Source of the DNA: Streptomyces sp. I05A-00742
Lineage (GTDB): Bacteria; Actinomycetota; Actinomycetes; Streptomycetales; Streptomycetaceae
NCBI RefSeq assembly: GCF_013055795.1
Contig: NZ_JABETO010000017.1
Location: 75,931 to 137,559 of the forward strand
Direction of reading: 5' to 3'
DNA: 61,629 bases
Within the stretch, counting starts at the first letter, position 1. Every line of letters begins with the position of its first letter. The notes under the pieces were generated by a model that was given only the letters and a program-made list of their open reading frames with translations, had not been told where the DNA came from and searched no databases. Made by a program: the position numbers and the translations under genes. Positions 1 to 9,666 of the stretch are shown here, one piece after another.

Positions 1-438
1 ACCACCGCCCAAGTCAAGGCCAACCACGCCTACGACCGCCACGCACGCACCTACAACCTCACCGTCGACACCATCCACACGTACTATGTGCTGGCAGATG
101 AAACGCCTGTCCTGGTGCATAACTCCAGCGCATGCATTGTGATGTCATCTGCTATCGGCCAGGATTCGCTCCTGACGAAAGCAGCGGAGCAGGCAGGGAA
201 GAATCAGGATGTACAAAGAGACTTGGACCACCTGTTTGAGCAGCTTTCCCGCGGAAACATGAATCCGGGGAGAGGGGGTAAAGCGCTGACTGGCACAGAT
301 GTGACGTACGCGCGAGGCCGAAACGGTGGGCGGCTATTCTTCCGGAATATTGACGGCGGCGTACAAATCGTCGGCAAGGCGGACAAAGGCAACGAGCCCA
401 AGGTGATAGCGAGATTGAAGCAGATTTATGGAAAGTGA
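1..438 (+). CDS. C-terminal end of a polymorphic toxin (Hint domain plus nuclease-like tip), 5' partial
   Basis: The reading frame is open from base 1, so the N-terminal part lies outside the window. The first 37 or so residues match the end of a Hint/intein-like autoprocessing domain (YNLTVDTIHTYYV followed by TPVLVHN), the usual junction before the variable toxin tip of secreted polymorphic toxins. The last 105 residues form that tip: a helical stretch, then RNGGRLFFRNIDGGVQIVG and a Lys-rich end KVIARLKQIYGK. This layout resembles RelE/BECR-fold RNase toxins, but that is inference from pattern only. The stop overlaps the next gene by 11 bases, as expected for a toxin-immunity pair. Confidence 0.75.
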   Translation, partial: TTAQVKANHAYDRHARTYNLTVDTIHTYYVLADETPVLVHNSSACIVMSSAIGQDSLLTKAAEQAGKNQDVQRDLDHLFEQLSRGNMNPGRGGKALTGTDVTYARGRNGGRLFFRNIDGGVQIVGKADKGNEPKVIARLKQIYGK

Positions 439-781
439 TCACGTCGAACCCGTAGAAGACGACATCTATCATGTCGTCAGGGAACCTGAGTTCACTGCGC
501 TCTTCATGCTCGGTGCTGATGACCAGGCGGAAACGGTAGAGGACGTTGATGCCGAGTTGCGGCTCCCTGACGGCAGCCGGTGGAGTGCAAGTTTCATGAC
601 TCTCGGTGCGATCGAAACGGTGATGAATCGATGGAGGGAAACCGGCGAGTATGGCGGTGGAGCTTTCTTCCAGTGTTCTGATCTCGTGATCGTGCCCAAG
701 GGCGGAGTGGCGGCCATGGTCGACGCTTTCCGCGCAATCGTGGCGGAGGGACCGCAGGGGACTCTCGGTGATCTGGAGTAG
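428..781 (+). CDS. Probable immunity protein for the upstream toxin
   Basis: 117 residues, acidic, with no signal peptide or membrane segment, so cytoplasmic. The ATG lies inside the toxin gene (11-base overlap), which suggests translational coupling. I do not recognise the family by motif. The role as neutraliser of the toxin tip is inferred from position, overlap, size and acidic character, all typical of immunity genes. Base composition is lower in GC than the housekeeping genes further on, fitting a horizontally exchanged cassette. Confidence 0.6.
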   Translation: MESDHVEPVEDDIYHVVREPEFTALFMLGADDQAETVEDVDAELRLPDGSRWSASFMTLGAIETVMNRWRETGEYGGGAFFQCSDLVIVPKGGVAAMVDAFRAIVAEGPQGTLGDLE

Positions 782-821
782 CACGATTCTGGCCCTCTTG
801 TAGGGTCGTTGCATCGATTCT

Positions 822-855
822 GGAAGCTCCACCGACGCAGTTCGGTGGAGCTTCC
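822..855 (+). terminator. Hairpin terminator after the immunity gene
   Basis: Perfect 14-bp stem GGAAGCTCCACCGA / TCGGTGGAGCTTCC around a 6-base loop, 40 bases after the immunity stop. It closes the toxin-immunity transcript. Confidence 0.75.
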
Positions 856-1603
856 GGTCGTTTGACGGTAACACTGACGGCTCGTCAGCGGACTTCGGCC
901 ACAGAGGTCCGGGTGCCCAGTCGGTCGAGGTCGGGCCCTGCGGGCCGGTATGCGAACTTCGTCGCCTGGAAGCGGCGGAATGCGTGAGGCGCTGGCGGTC
1001 GGGATGAAGCGGCTCGGGCATGGCGCTCAGATCTTCCGAAGTCCGGCGGACGCAGTGTCGGCCAGTGAAACGGCACTTGAGTAGAGGGCTGATAGTGGTC
1101 GCGTCAGGCTGGCGCATGGTGACCATTGAGTTGTGCGGCTACGGTCAACGTCGGCGCGATGCTCTCGTGCGAGTAGCGAGCACGGTGGCATCGACCGTCT
1201 CAACGAGCACACCGCGGCCACATCCTTAGCTGGCCGGGGATGCGTGAGGCTTTCACTTCCATTCCCGTGCCCCTTCGGTGTCCGCTCAGCGAGCATTGTT
1301 TGAGGCGCCGCAGGCGTCAAGTCCTCATAAGCCAGCTCAGAGCGTCCCGGGGTACTCTTGCGCATCGCTTCGACGTGCAGTGGAAACGCCGGCTGGCCTC
1401 GATCGATCGGGTTCATTGGCAGACGAGTGGGTCAGCGGGCGAATCCGGTGCTTCGGAGAACCGCGATGCGCAGGACGCGTCGCCGGTAGAGCAGTCGATG
1501 CCGAACTCGGAGTCGGTAGCGGACGCCGATATCGAACGAAAGTCGCGACTTCGCACAATGGCGTAAGGTGTCGAATTTGCCACGGAAGGTGACTCCGGTG
1601 TCG
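856..1603. other. Gene-poor stretch beside the toxin cassette
   Basis: About 750 bases with no frame that shows normal Streptomyces codon bias, a credible ribosome binding site and a recognisable product together. Composition is more mixed than in the flanking genes. It may hold decayed remnants of a mobile or displaced cassette, but no transposase motif or terminal repeat was identified. Confidence 0.4.
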
Positions 1604-1638
1604 GGTTGCCTGGAGCTCAACGAAGCCTCCAGGCAACC
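1604..1638 (-). terminator. Hairpin terminator of the aldehyde dehydrogenase gene
   Basis: Perfect 12-bp stem GGTTGCCTGGAG / CTCCAGGCAACC with an 11-base loop, starting 12 bases beyond the dehydrogenase stop on the minus strand. Confidence 0.7.
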
Positions 1639-1649
1639 GACTTGGAGCT

Positions 1650-3173
<1,524 letters not shown>

Positions 3174-3356
3174 GCGGCCAACCTCCTTGAGCACGGCCGC
3201 CCGCACTGTCGCGGGCGGCGACGCCGGATCGCTACCCACGTGCCGCTTGCGGTAGGCCCCGTTCGTGTGGTGTACACATCAGCAGGGTGGTGCGCGGTAC
3301 GCGCGCCGCCCTGACGCGCAACGCATGGAACCGAACGGAACGGACGGACCCAGCCC

Positions 3357-3632
3357 ATGAACAAGAAGGTGCTCGCCGACATAGCCGAGCGCACCATCGC
3401 CGCCTACCTCACCACCTTCCTCGGCCTCCTCATCACCGACGGGTTCGACCTGACCGACATCTCCGCCCTCAGGGCCGCCGCCATCGCGGCGATCCCCGCC
3501 GGCCTCTCGGTGATCAAGGGCGCCCTCGGCCGCTACGTCGGGGACAAGGACAGCGCGGCGTGGCTGCCCAGCCGGAACCGGCGCAAGGGGACGACCCCGA
3601 AGGCGAAGACGGAGCGGCCGGCCAAGTCGTGA
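3357..3632 (+). CDS. Small holin-like membrane protein
   Basis: 91 residues: a short amphipathic start (KKVLADIAERTIAAYL), two hydrophobic stretches (about 15-28 and 40-60) separated by an acidic turn, and a Lys/Arg-rich tail. This resembles r1t-type phage holins and their actinobacterial homologues. No endolysin, spanin or other phage gene is adjacent, so a lytic role is not shown; an export or membrane-permeability role is equally possible. It converges with aceE, leaving 4 bases between the stops. Confidence 0.6.
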   Translation: MNKKVLADIAERTIAAYLTTFLGLLITDGFDLTDISALRAAAIAAIPAGLSVIKGALGRYVGDKDSAAWLPSRNRRKGTTPKAKTERPAKS

Positions 3633-3636
3633 CGGA

Positions 3637-6297
3637 TCAGCCGGCGGAGCCGTCCCGACCGTAGCGTGCGGCGGCCTCGCGGACCGTCTCCGGCTTGACG
3701 TCACCCCGGCGCGCCAGCGCGCCGAGCGCCGCCACCGCGATCGACCGCGGGTCGACGCCGAAGTGCCGGCGGGCCGCCTCCCGGGTGTCGGAGAGGCCGA
3801 AGCCGTCCGTACCGAGCGACGTCCAGTCCTGCTCGACCCAGGGGGCGATCTGGTCGGGAACCGCTCGCATCCAGTCGCTGACCGCCAGCACCGGTCCCGG
3901 GGCGCCGTGCAGGGCGCGGGTGACGTACGGGACCCGCTCCTCGCCCCGGAGCCGGGCCGCGTCGCAGTCCAGGGCGTCGCGGCGGAGCTCGGTCCAGGAC
4001 GGCGCGGACCAGACGTCGGCGGCGACGCCCCAGTCGTCGGCGAGCAGCCGCTGGGCCTCCAGGGCCCAGTGGACGGCCGTGCCGGAGGAGAGGAGCTGCA
4101 GCCGGGGGGCGTCGGCGGGGAGGCCGGTGGCCTCGCGGTAGCGGTAGAGGCCCTTGAGGATCCCTTCCTCCACCCCGGGCGGCATCGGCGGCTGGACCTT
4201 GGGCTCGTTGTAGACGGTGAGGTAGTAGAAGACGTCCTCGGCCGCCGGGCCGAACATCCGCCGCAGGCCGTCGCGGACGATCACCGCCACCTCGTACGCG
4301 AACGCGGGGTCGTAGCTGATCGCCGCGGGGTTGGTGGAGGCGATCAGGTGGGAGTGGCCGTCGGCGTGCTGGAGGCCTTCGCCGGTCATCGTGGTGCGTC
4401 CGGCGGTCGCTCCGATGATGAAACCGCGCCCCAACTGATCGGCCAGCGCCCAGAACTGATCGGCCGTGCGCTGCCAGCCGAACATCGAGTAGAAGATGTA
4501 GAACGGGATCATGGGCTCGCCGTGCGTCGCGTACGAGGTCGCGGCAGCGGTGAAGGAGGCCAGTGAACCGGCCTCGGTGATGCCCTCGTTGAGGATCTGG
4601 CCGTCCCTCGCCTCCTTGTAGTAGAGGAGCTGGTCGCGGTCCACGGGGTCGTAGGTCTGCCCGGACGGCGAGTAGAGGCCCGCCGAGGGGAACAGGGACT
4701 CCATGCCGAAGGTGCGGGCCTCGTCCGGGACGACCGGGACCCAGCGCCTGCCCGTCTCCTCCTTCATCAGGTCCTTCACCAGGCGGATGAACGCCATGGT
4801 GGTGGCGATCTCCTGGTTGCCCGAACCCTTGGCCAGGGCCGCGAAGGGCTTGGGGCCCGGCTCCGGCAGCGGCGCGGGGGCCGTCCTGCGGGCCGGGACC
4901 GGGCCGCCGAGGGCCGCGCGGCGCTCGCGCAGGTACCGGACCTCGGGGGAGTCCTCGCCGGGGTGGGCGTACGGCACCAGCTCGTCGTCGAGCGCCCGGT
5001 CGGGGATGGGCAGGTCGAGCAGGTCCCGCAGGGCGCGGAACTCCTTGCCCGACAGCTTCTTCATCTGGTGGTTGGCGTTCCTGGACTCGAAGCCGGGGCC
5101 GAGCGTGTGCCCCTTGACCGTCTGGACGAGGACGACGGTCGGCGCCCCCCGGTGCTCGACGGCGGCCCGGTAGGCGGCGTAGACCTTGCGCGGCTCGTGC
5201 CCCGCGCGGGACGAGCGGAACAGCTCCAGCACCTCCGCGTCACCGAGCCCGGCGCCGAGCGCGCGCAGCTCCGGGACGGCGCCGAAGAAGTGGTCGCGGA
5301 CGTAGCCGGCGTCCCGGGCGGCGTAGGTCTGGAACTGGGCGTCCGGGACCTCACGCAGCCTGCGGACGAGGGCGCCCGTCGTGTCCCGGGCGAGGATGCC
5401 GTCCCACGCGGTGCCCCACAGGGACTTGACCACGTTCCAGCCCGCCGCCCGGAACTGTGCCTCCAGCTCCTGCACGATCTTGAAGTTGGGGCGGACGGGC
5501 CCGTCGAGGCGCTGGAGGTTGCAGTTGATGACGAAGGTGAGGTTGTCCAGGCGCTCGCGGGCGGCGAGGGCGAGGGCGGCTGTCGACTCCGGCTCGTCCA
5601 TCTCGCCGTCGCCGAGGAAGGCCCACACCCGGGAACGCGAGGTGTCCTTGATGCCGCGGTGCTCCAGGTAGCGGTTGAAGCGCGCCTGGTAGATCGCGGA
5701 GAGCGGGCCCAGCCCCATCGACACCGTGGGGAACTCCCAGAACCAGGGCAGCCGGCGCGGGTGCGGGTAGGACGGCAGGCCGTCGCCGCCCGCCTCCTGG
5801 CGGAAGCGGTCGAGCCGGTCCTCGCTGATCCGGCCCTCCAGGAAGGCCCGGGCGTAGACGCCGGGGGAGGCGTGGCCCTGGAAGTAGAGCTGGTCACCGC
5901 TGCCGTCGGCCTCCTTGCCCCGGAAGAAGTGCTGGAAGCCCGTCTCGTAGAGCCAGGCGGCCGAGGCGTAGGTCGCCATGTGGCCGCCGAGCCCGGCGCG
6001 CTGGTTGCCGCGGGTCACCATGGCCGCCGCGTTCCACCGGTTCCAGGCGGTGATGCGGCGCTCCATGTCCTCGTCGCCGGGGTGGGCGGGCTCCTCGGCG
6101 GTGGGGACGGTGTTGACGTACGGGGTCTCCAGGAGCGGGGGGAGGTCCACTCCCGTCCGGCCGGCGTGCTCGGTCATCCGGCGCAGCAGGTGCGCGGTCC
6201 GGTGCGGCCCTCCGGTCCGGCCGGCGGAGTCCAGGGACTCCAGCCACTCGGCGACCTCGGTGGGGTCCTGGTCGGGCAGCTGGTCGAGTTGGGACAT
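3637..6297 (-). CDS. aceE: Pyruvate dehydrogenase E1 component, homodimeric type
   Basis: 886 residues, normal length for the single-chain E1 of actinobacteria. It decarboxylates pyruvate with thiamine diphosphate and passes the acetyl group to the E2 lipoyl domain. The thiamine-binding signature begins at GDGEMDEPES and ends about 30 residues later at FVINCN. An in-frame ATG at 6375 would add 26 residues, but it coincides with the expected transcription start of the promoter at 6378-6407, so the ATG at 6297, preceded by a G-rich site in AAGGGGGGATCACCC, is preferred. No E2 or E3 gene is adjacent, as is usual for this enzyme in Streptomyces. Confidence 0.95.
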   Translation of the reverse strand: MSQLDQLPDQDPTEVAEWLESLDSAGRTGGPHRTAHLLRRMTEHAGRTGVDLPPLLETPYVNTVPTAEEPAHPGDEDMERRITAWNRWNAAAMVTRGNQRAGLGGHMATYASAAWLYETGFQHFFRGKEADGSGDQLYFQGHASPGVYARAFLEGRISEDRLDRFRQEAGGDGLPSYPHPRRLPWFWEFPTVSMGLGPLSAIYQARFNRYLEHRGIKDTSRSRVWAFLGDGEMDEPESTAALALAARERLDNLTFVINCNLQRLDGPVRPNFKIVQELEAQFRAAGWNVVKSLWGTAWDGILARDTTGALVRRLREVPDAQFQTYAARDAGYVRDHFFGAVPELRALGAGLGDAEVLELFRSSRAGHEPRKVYAAYRAAVEHRGAPTVVLVQTVKGHTLGPGFESRNANHQMKKLSGKEFRALRDLLDLPIPDRALDDELVPYAHPGEDSPEVRYLRERRAALGGPVPARRTAPAPLPEPGPKPFAALAKGSGNQEIATTMAFIRLVKDLMKEETGRRWVPVVPDEARTFGMESLFPSAGLYSPSGQTYDPVDRDQLLYYKEARDGQILNEGITEAGSLASFTAAATSYATHGEPMIPFYIFYSMFGWQRTADQFWALADQLGRGFIIGATAGRTTMTGEGLQHADGHSHLIASTNPAAISYDPAFAYEVAVIVRDGLRRMFGPAAEDVFYYLTVYNEPKVQPPMPPGVEEGILKGLYRYREATGLPADAPRLQLLSSGTAVHWALEAQRLLADDWGVAADVWSAPSWTELRRDALDCDAARLRGEERVPYVTRALHGAPGPVLAVSDWMRAVPDQIAPWVEQDWTSLGTDGFGLSDTREAARRHFGVDPRSIAVAALGALARRGDVKPETVREAAARYGRDGSAG

Positions 6298-6377
6298 GGG
6301 TGATCCCCCCTTCACATTCCCCGGTGCGTTGTTGCCGGGTGGGTGTTCCGATGAGTGGAATGGAAATTCCGACATCG

Positions 6378-6407
6378 ACGCTAGGTGGCCGATGTCGACG
6401 AGGTCAA
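6378..6407 (-). promoter_or_regulatory. Probable promoter of aceE
   Basis: On the minus strand TTGACC (6402-6407) and TAGCGT (6378-6383) are separated by 18 bases, a good vegetative sigma match for Streptomyces. Predicted transcription starts about 75 bases before the chosen aceE ATG. An inverted repeat CGACATCG / CGATGTCG (6370-6377 and 6390-6397) straddles the -10. Confidence 0.65.
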
Positions 6408-6410
6408 TGG

Positions 6411-6443
6411 TTACTCGCGAGTAATGATCGATGATCGATCATT
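6411..6443. promoter_or_regulatory. Stacked palindromic operators upstream of aceE
   Basis: TTACTCGCGAGTAA (6411-6424) is a perfect 14-base palindrome immediately upstream of the -35. It abuts a second inverted repeat, AATGATCGA / TCGATCATT (6423-6443), followed by a T run. The shape suits a dimeric TetR- or GntR-type regulator sensing central metabolism; the protein is not identified here. Confidence 0.55.
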
Positions 6444-6447
6444 TTTT

Positions 6448-6760
6448 GAGGACGAGGAGGGCAGGAGGGACAGAAAAGCGGAAGCGCCCCTTTCACACGG
6501 GGTGCGACCGGCGCACCCCAACCCGGCCCCCGCACACGCTCCCGCCCGCCGGCCCGCCGCCCCACACTGAGCGTGCGAGTCCCATTGGCGCGACGGGACC
6601 GGACTGCCGGTCTTCCCCCCGAGCCGGCGGCCCGCCGCCCCGTACCGCCGGGCGGACGGTACGGGGCGGAGCCGTGCCCCGAAAGGGGAGGGGGCCGTAC
6701 GCGCGAACATGCGCACCCCGCCGTCGCGCCACGCGGCGCGGGTGCAACGATGTGCACGTC
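6448..6760. other. Non-coding gap between aceE control region and the Met-rich gene
   Basis: About 310 bases, very GC-rich, with no convincing gene. It must hold the promoter of the following gene, but I see no clear -10/-35 pair. Confidence 0.35.
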
Positions 6761-7573
6761 ATGAGTGCAGCACAGCAGGCGGGGCAGGCACCGCGCGCAC
6801 TGCGGGCCGCGATGTTCGCGGCGGTCTGTGTGCTGCTCGCCGCGCTGGGGCACGCGCTCATGTCCGGGACCGACGTCCCGTGGTGGGCGATACTCGCCGC
6901 GCTGTCCGGCACGGGCGGCTGCGCCTGGTTCCTCGCGGGGCGCGAGCGCGGGCCGCTGCTGATCACGCTCGCCACCGTGGGCGCGCAGACGGCCCTGCAC
7001 TTCTTCTTCACGCTGTCGCAGAACGTCTCCCTGGCAGGGGACGCCGCGGCCCACGGCACCGGCGCGTCACCGGGGACCGGCCTGCTGACGCGGCTGACGT
7101 GCGGAGCCGTCCCGGCGACGACCGCCGGCCACGGCACGGGCGGCCCGTCGGACGGCATGCCGATGGGCGGGATGTCCCCGGGCGACATGCCCATGGGCGG
7201 AGCCTCCCCGGACGGGACGTCGATGGGCGGGATGTCCATGGACGGGATGTCCATGGGCGGCGCGCACATGGACATGATGGGCATGCACGGTGTCCACGGC
7301 CCCGTCGGCATGTGGTCCGCCCACCTCCTCGTCGCCCTCGTCTGCGGCCTCTGGCTGTCCGGCGGCGAACAGGCCGCCTTCCGGCTCGGACGAGCCGTCG
7401 GCGCCCGGCTCTTCGCCCCGCTGCTCCTCCTCTTCCACGACCCGGCCCCCGGCCCCAGGCCCCCGCGGATCCGCGCGGGACTGGCCCGCGCCGCGCAGCG
7501 GCTGCGCCGGATGCTGTACGCGTACGCCCTGATCACCAGGGGTCCACCGGCCGTCCACGCCGTCGGCTGCTGA
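6761..7573 (+). CDS. Met-rich membrane protein, possible copper binder
   Basis: 270 residues. Three hydrophobic segments near the N terminus (about 16-33, 42-57, 66-80) and one after residue 185 flank a central low-complexity loop of MGGMS/MDGMS-like repeats with histidines (about 128-180). Met-rich motifs of this type bind Cu(I) in other proteins, so a role in copper handling at the membrane is inferred. That fits the copper operon 2 kb away. The ATG at 6761 starts the coherent hydrophobic N terminus; a GTG lies 9 bases upstream. The family is not one I can name. Confidence 0.6.
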   Translation: MSAAQQAGQAPRALRAAMFAAVCVLLAALGHALMSGTDVPWWAILAALSGTGGCAWFLAGRERGPLLITLATVGAQTALHFFFTLSQNVSLAGDAAAHGTGASPGTGLLTRLTCGAVPATTAGHGTGGPSDGMPMGGMSPGDMPMGGASPDGTSMGGMSMDGMSMGGAHMDMMGMHGVHGPVGMWSAHLLVALVCGLWLSGGEQAAFRLGRAVGARLFAPLLLLFHDPAPGPRPPRIRAGLARAAQRLRRMLYAYALITRGPPAVHAVGC

Positions 7574-7741
7574 ACCCCTGACCACCCCCGTCCGCCCGGT
7601 CGCACCGCGCGGACCCGTCGGGGTGCTTCCGCCGGCGGCCACCGGACAGGCCGTGACAACGTTCCCGGGCCGTCCGCCGCCCCGCGGCCGGAGGCCCGGA
7701 TTCCAGGAAGGACCCCGGGCAATGACCCCTGCCCGCCATCA

Positions 7742-7764
7742 GGACGTGCCGCGCCGGCACGTCC
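7742..7764. terminator. GC hairpin between converging genes
   Basis: Perfect 10-bp stem GGACGTGCCG / CGGCACGTCC with a 3-base loop, placed between the Met-rich gene and the zinc-finger gene on the other strand. It may end both transcripts. The rest of 7574-7790 shows nothing else recognisable. Confidence 0.55.
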
Positions 7765-7790
7765 CGCCCTCGGCCGCCGCGCCGACTCCC

Positions 7791-7900
7791 CGTTCAGCCG
7801 AGGCCGAGCCGACCTCTCCCCGTTCAGCCGAGGCCGAGCCGACCTCCCCCCGTTCAGCCGACGCCACGCCGACCGCACTCCGTTCAGCCGACGCCGAGCC
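7791..7900. repeat. Four tandem 30-bp repeats across a stop codon
   Basis: The block CGTTCAGCCG recurs at 7791, 7821, 7851 and 7881 with an exact 30-base period; flanking bases diverge slightly between copies. The copy at 7881 holds the TGA stop of the anti-sigma candidate (7884-7886), so the last codons and stop of that gene are repeated downstream. Confidence 0.85.
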
Positions 7901-8060
7901 GTGCCGCCAGCACCTTCAGCCGGCGGGCCCGCTGGTCCCACCGGTGACAGTCGGCGCAGCCCCGCACATGCGTCTCCAGCGCCGGGCCGGAGACCCCGGG
8001 CGGCGGTGCCTCGCCGTCGATGCGGGCGGACAGGGCGGTACGTACGTCGCTGCAGTGCAC
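7884..8060 (-). CDS. Small zinc-finger (zf-HC2) anti-sigma factor candidate
   Basis: 58 residues starting at a GTG. The spacing of VHCSDVRTALSARIDGE and then H-x3-C-x2-C in THVRGCADCHRW is the zf-HC2/ZAS zinc site that holds ECF sigma factors until a redox or metal signal releases them. There is no membrane segment, so it would be soluble. It is divergent from the ECF sigma gene, 61 bases away, which supports a cognate pair. The upstream ribosome site is weak and no in-frame ATG exists nearby. Partnership with this sigma is inference. Confidence 0.65.
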   Translation of the reverse strand: MHCSDVRTALSARIDGEAPPPGVSGPALETHVRGCADCHRWDQRARRLKVLAARLGVG

Positions 8061-8121
8061 CCCGCCATCGTCCCCGGCACCGGTACGCCCGGAGCCACCG
8101 GCCCCCGCGCGGGAGGCCGCC

Positions 8122-8718
8122 GTGCGTGACGACGAGACGGTGACCGCCTGGGCGCTCGCCGCCCGCGGCGGTGACGCCGACGCGGTGGAACGCTTCATCC
8201 GCGCCACGCAGCTGGACGTCCGCCGGTACGTGGCCCGGCTGAGCAACGACCCGCAGGGCGCCGACGACCTGGTGCAGGAGACGTACCTGCGCGCCCTGCG
8301 CTCCCTGCCGCGCTTCGAAGGGCGGTCCTCCGCCCGCACCTGGCTGCTGTCGATCGCCCGCCGCACGGTCGTCGACCGGCTCCGCTTCCTCGCGGCGCGG
8401 CCCCGGCTGTCGGACACGGACGACTGGCAGTCGGCGGCGGAACGCACCCAGTCCGCCGTGCTGCCCGGCTTCGACGAGGGCGTCGCCCTGTCACAACTGC
8501 TCGACCGGCTGCCCTACGAGCGCCGCGAGGCCTTCGTCCTGACCCAGATGCTCGGCCTGCCGTACGCGGAAGCCGCGCTCGTCGCCGGCTGCCCGATCGG
8601 CACCGTGCGCTCGCGCGTGGCGCGGGCGCGGGAGGCGCTGATCGGGCAGCTGGAGACGGCGGAGCGGGAGGGAGTGGCGGGGGTGCCCGTACTGGCCGGT
8701 GCGGGGGCCGGCTGCTGA
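8122..8718 (+). CDS. ECF-family RNA polymerase sigma factor
   Basis: 198 residues. Region 2 is seen in RRYVARLSNDPQGADDLVQE and TYLRALRSLPRFEG, region 4 in LPYERREAFVLTQMLG followed by PYAEAALVAGCPIGTVRSR, the helix-turn-helix that reads the -35. The start is a GTG six bases after GGGAGG; the open frame continues upstream without a comparable site. Flanking Met-rich and copper genes suggest it may govern a metal or redox response, but no target promoter was identified. A strong hairpin follows the gene. Confidence 0.88.
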   Translation: MRDDETVTAWALAARGGDADAVERFIRATQLDVRRYVARLSNDPQGADDLVQETYLRALRSLPRFEGRSSARTWLLSIARRTVVDRLRFLAARPRLSDTDDWQSAAERTQSAVLPGFDEGVALSQLLDRLPYERREAFVLTQMLGLPYAEAALVAGCPIGTVRSRVARAREALIGQLETAEREGVAGVPVLAGAGAGC

Positions 8719-8736
8719 CCGGTCCGGTCCCGTGGA

Positions 8737-8766
8737 CCGCCGCCCCGGACTGTTCCGGGGCGGCGG
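8737..8766 (+). terminator. Terminator of the ECF sigma gene
   Basis: Perfect 13-bp stem CCGCCGCCCCGGA / TCCGGGGCGGCGG around CTGT, 18 bases after the stop. Confidence 0.8.
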
Positions 8767-8921
8767 TTCCCCGTCCGGCCCGTCGGCGTGAGCTTGGACG
8801 GGAAGGCCGCCGGACGGGCCGACTTCGCGCCGCGCCCCGGTGGGCCGCCGCGCCTCCGCCGTCCACCGGTCGCAGACTGGGCGCGACAACCGGTCCGCGG
8901 ACGGCAGGGAGGCGGTGGCCG

Positions 8922-9653
8922 GTGGAAACCCGGGTCACGGAGATCGCGCCGGACATCTACCGGCTCTCCACCTACGTGGACGAGGCCGGACTCCTGTTCA
9001 ACCAGTTCCTGGTCGACGCCGAGGACCCGCTGCTCTTCCACTGCGGGCTGCGCGCGCTGTTCCCCCCGGTGTCGGAGGCCGTCGCCCGCGTTGTCCCGGT
9101 GGACCGCCTCCGCTGGATCACCTTCGGGCACGTCGAGGCCGACGAATGCGGATCCCTGAACTCCTGGCTTGCCGCCGCGCCCCGGGCGGAGGTCGCCCAC
9201 GGCACCATGGGGTGCCTGGTGTCGGTCAACGACATGGCGGACCGCACGCCGCGGCCCCTGCGCGACGGCGAGGTGCTCGACCTGGGCGGCAGACGGGTCC
9301 GCCGGCTGGAGACCCCGCACGTCCCGCACGGCTGGGACGCCGGGCTGCTGTACGAGGAGACCACCGGGACCCTGCTCTGCGGTGACCTCTTCACCGGCCT
9401 GGGCGACGCTCCCGCCCTGACGGAGCGGGACATCGTCTCCCCGGCCCTGGCCGCCGAGGACGCCTTCGGGGCCACCTGTCTGACGGCCGCCACCGCCCCG
9501 ACCATCCGCCGGCTCGCCGGTCTCCGGCCGTCCGCGCTGGGCCTGATGCACGGCCCCTCGTACACCGGCGACTGCGGCCGGGCACTGCTCGACCTCGCGA
9601 CGGCGTACGAGGAGCGGTTCGAACGGTCCCGGGAACGGGCGGGCGGGCCGTGA
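8922..9653 (+). CDS. MBL-fold metallo-hydrolase of the ODP/flavodiiron-like type
   Basis: 243 residues from a GTG preceded by GGGAGG. The metal-site pattern is that of oxygen-binding diiron MBL proteins rather than beta-lactamases: FGHVEADECGSL in place of HxHxDH, then ETPHVPHGWDAG, LLCGDLFTG and LMHGPSYTGD. No flavodoxin domain follows, so it is a stand-alone MBL unit. A role in oxygen, NO or redox defence is plausible next to the ECF sigma gene and copper operon, but its substrate is unknown. The gene converges with the copper operon. Confidence 0.8.
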   Translation: METRVTEIAPDIYRLSTYVDEAGLLFNQFLVDAEDPLLFHCGLRALFPPVSEAVARVVPVDRLRWITFGHVEADECGSLNSWLAAAPRAEVAHGTMGCLVSVNDMADRTPRPLRDGEVLDLGGRRVRRLETPHVPHGWDAGLLYEETTGTLLCGDLFTGLGDAPALTERDIVSPALAAEDAFGATCLTAATAPTIRRLAGLRPSALGLMHGPSYTGDCGRALLDLATAYEERFERSRERAGGP

Positions 9654-9666
9654 GCCGGTAAGCCCG

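Noticed and set aside
1020..1566. Short plus-strand ORFs in the gap after the toxin cassette
   Set aside because: No codon bias, ribosome site or recognisable sequence; transposase remnants were considered but no motif supports them.
6298..6375. Longer AceE start at the ATG at 6375
   Set aside because: It coincides with the predicted transcription start, and the ATG at 6297 gives the usual protein length.
7791..7900. Possible CRISPR array
   Set aside because: Repeats are directly adjacent with no unique spacers and no cas genes.
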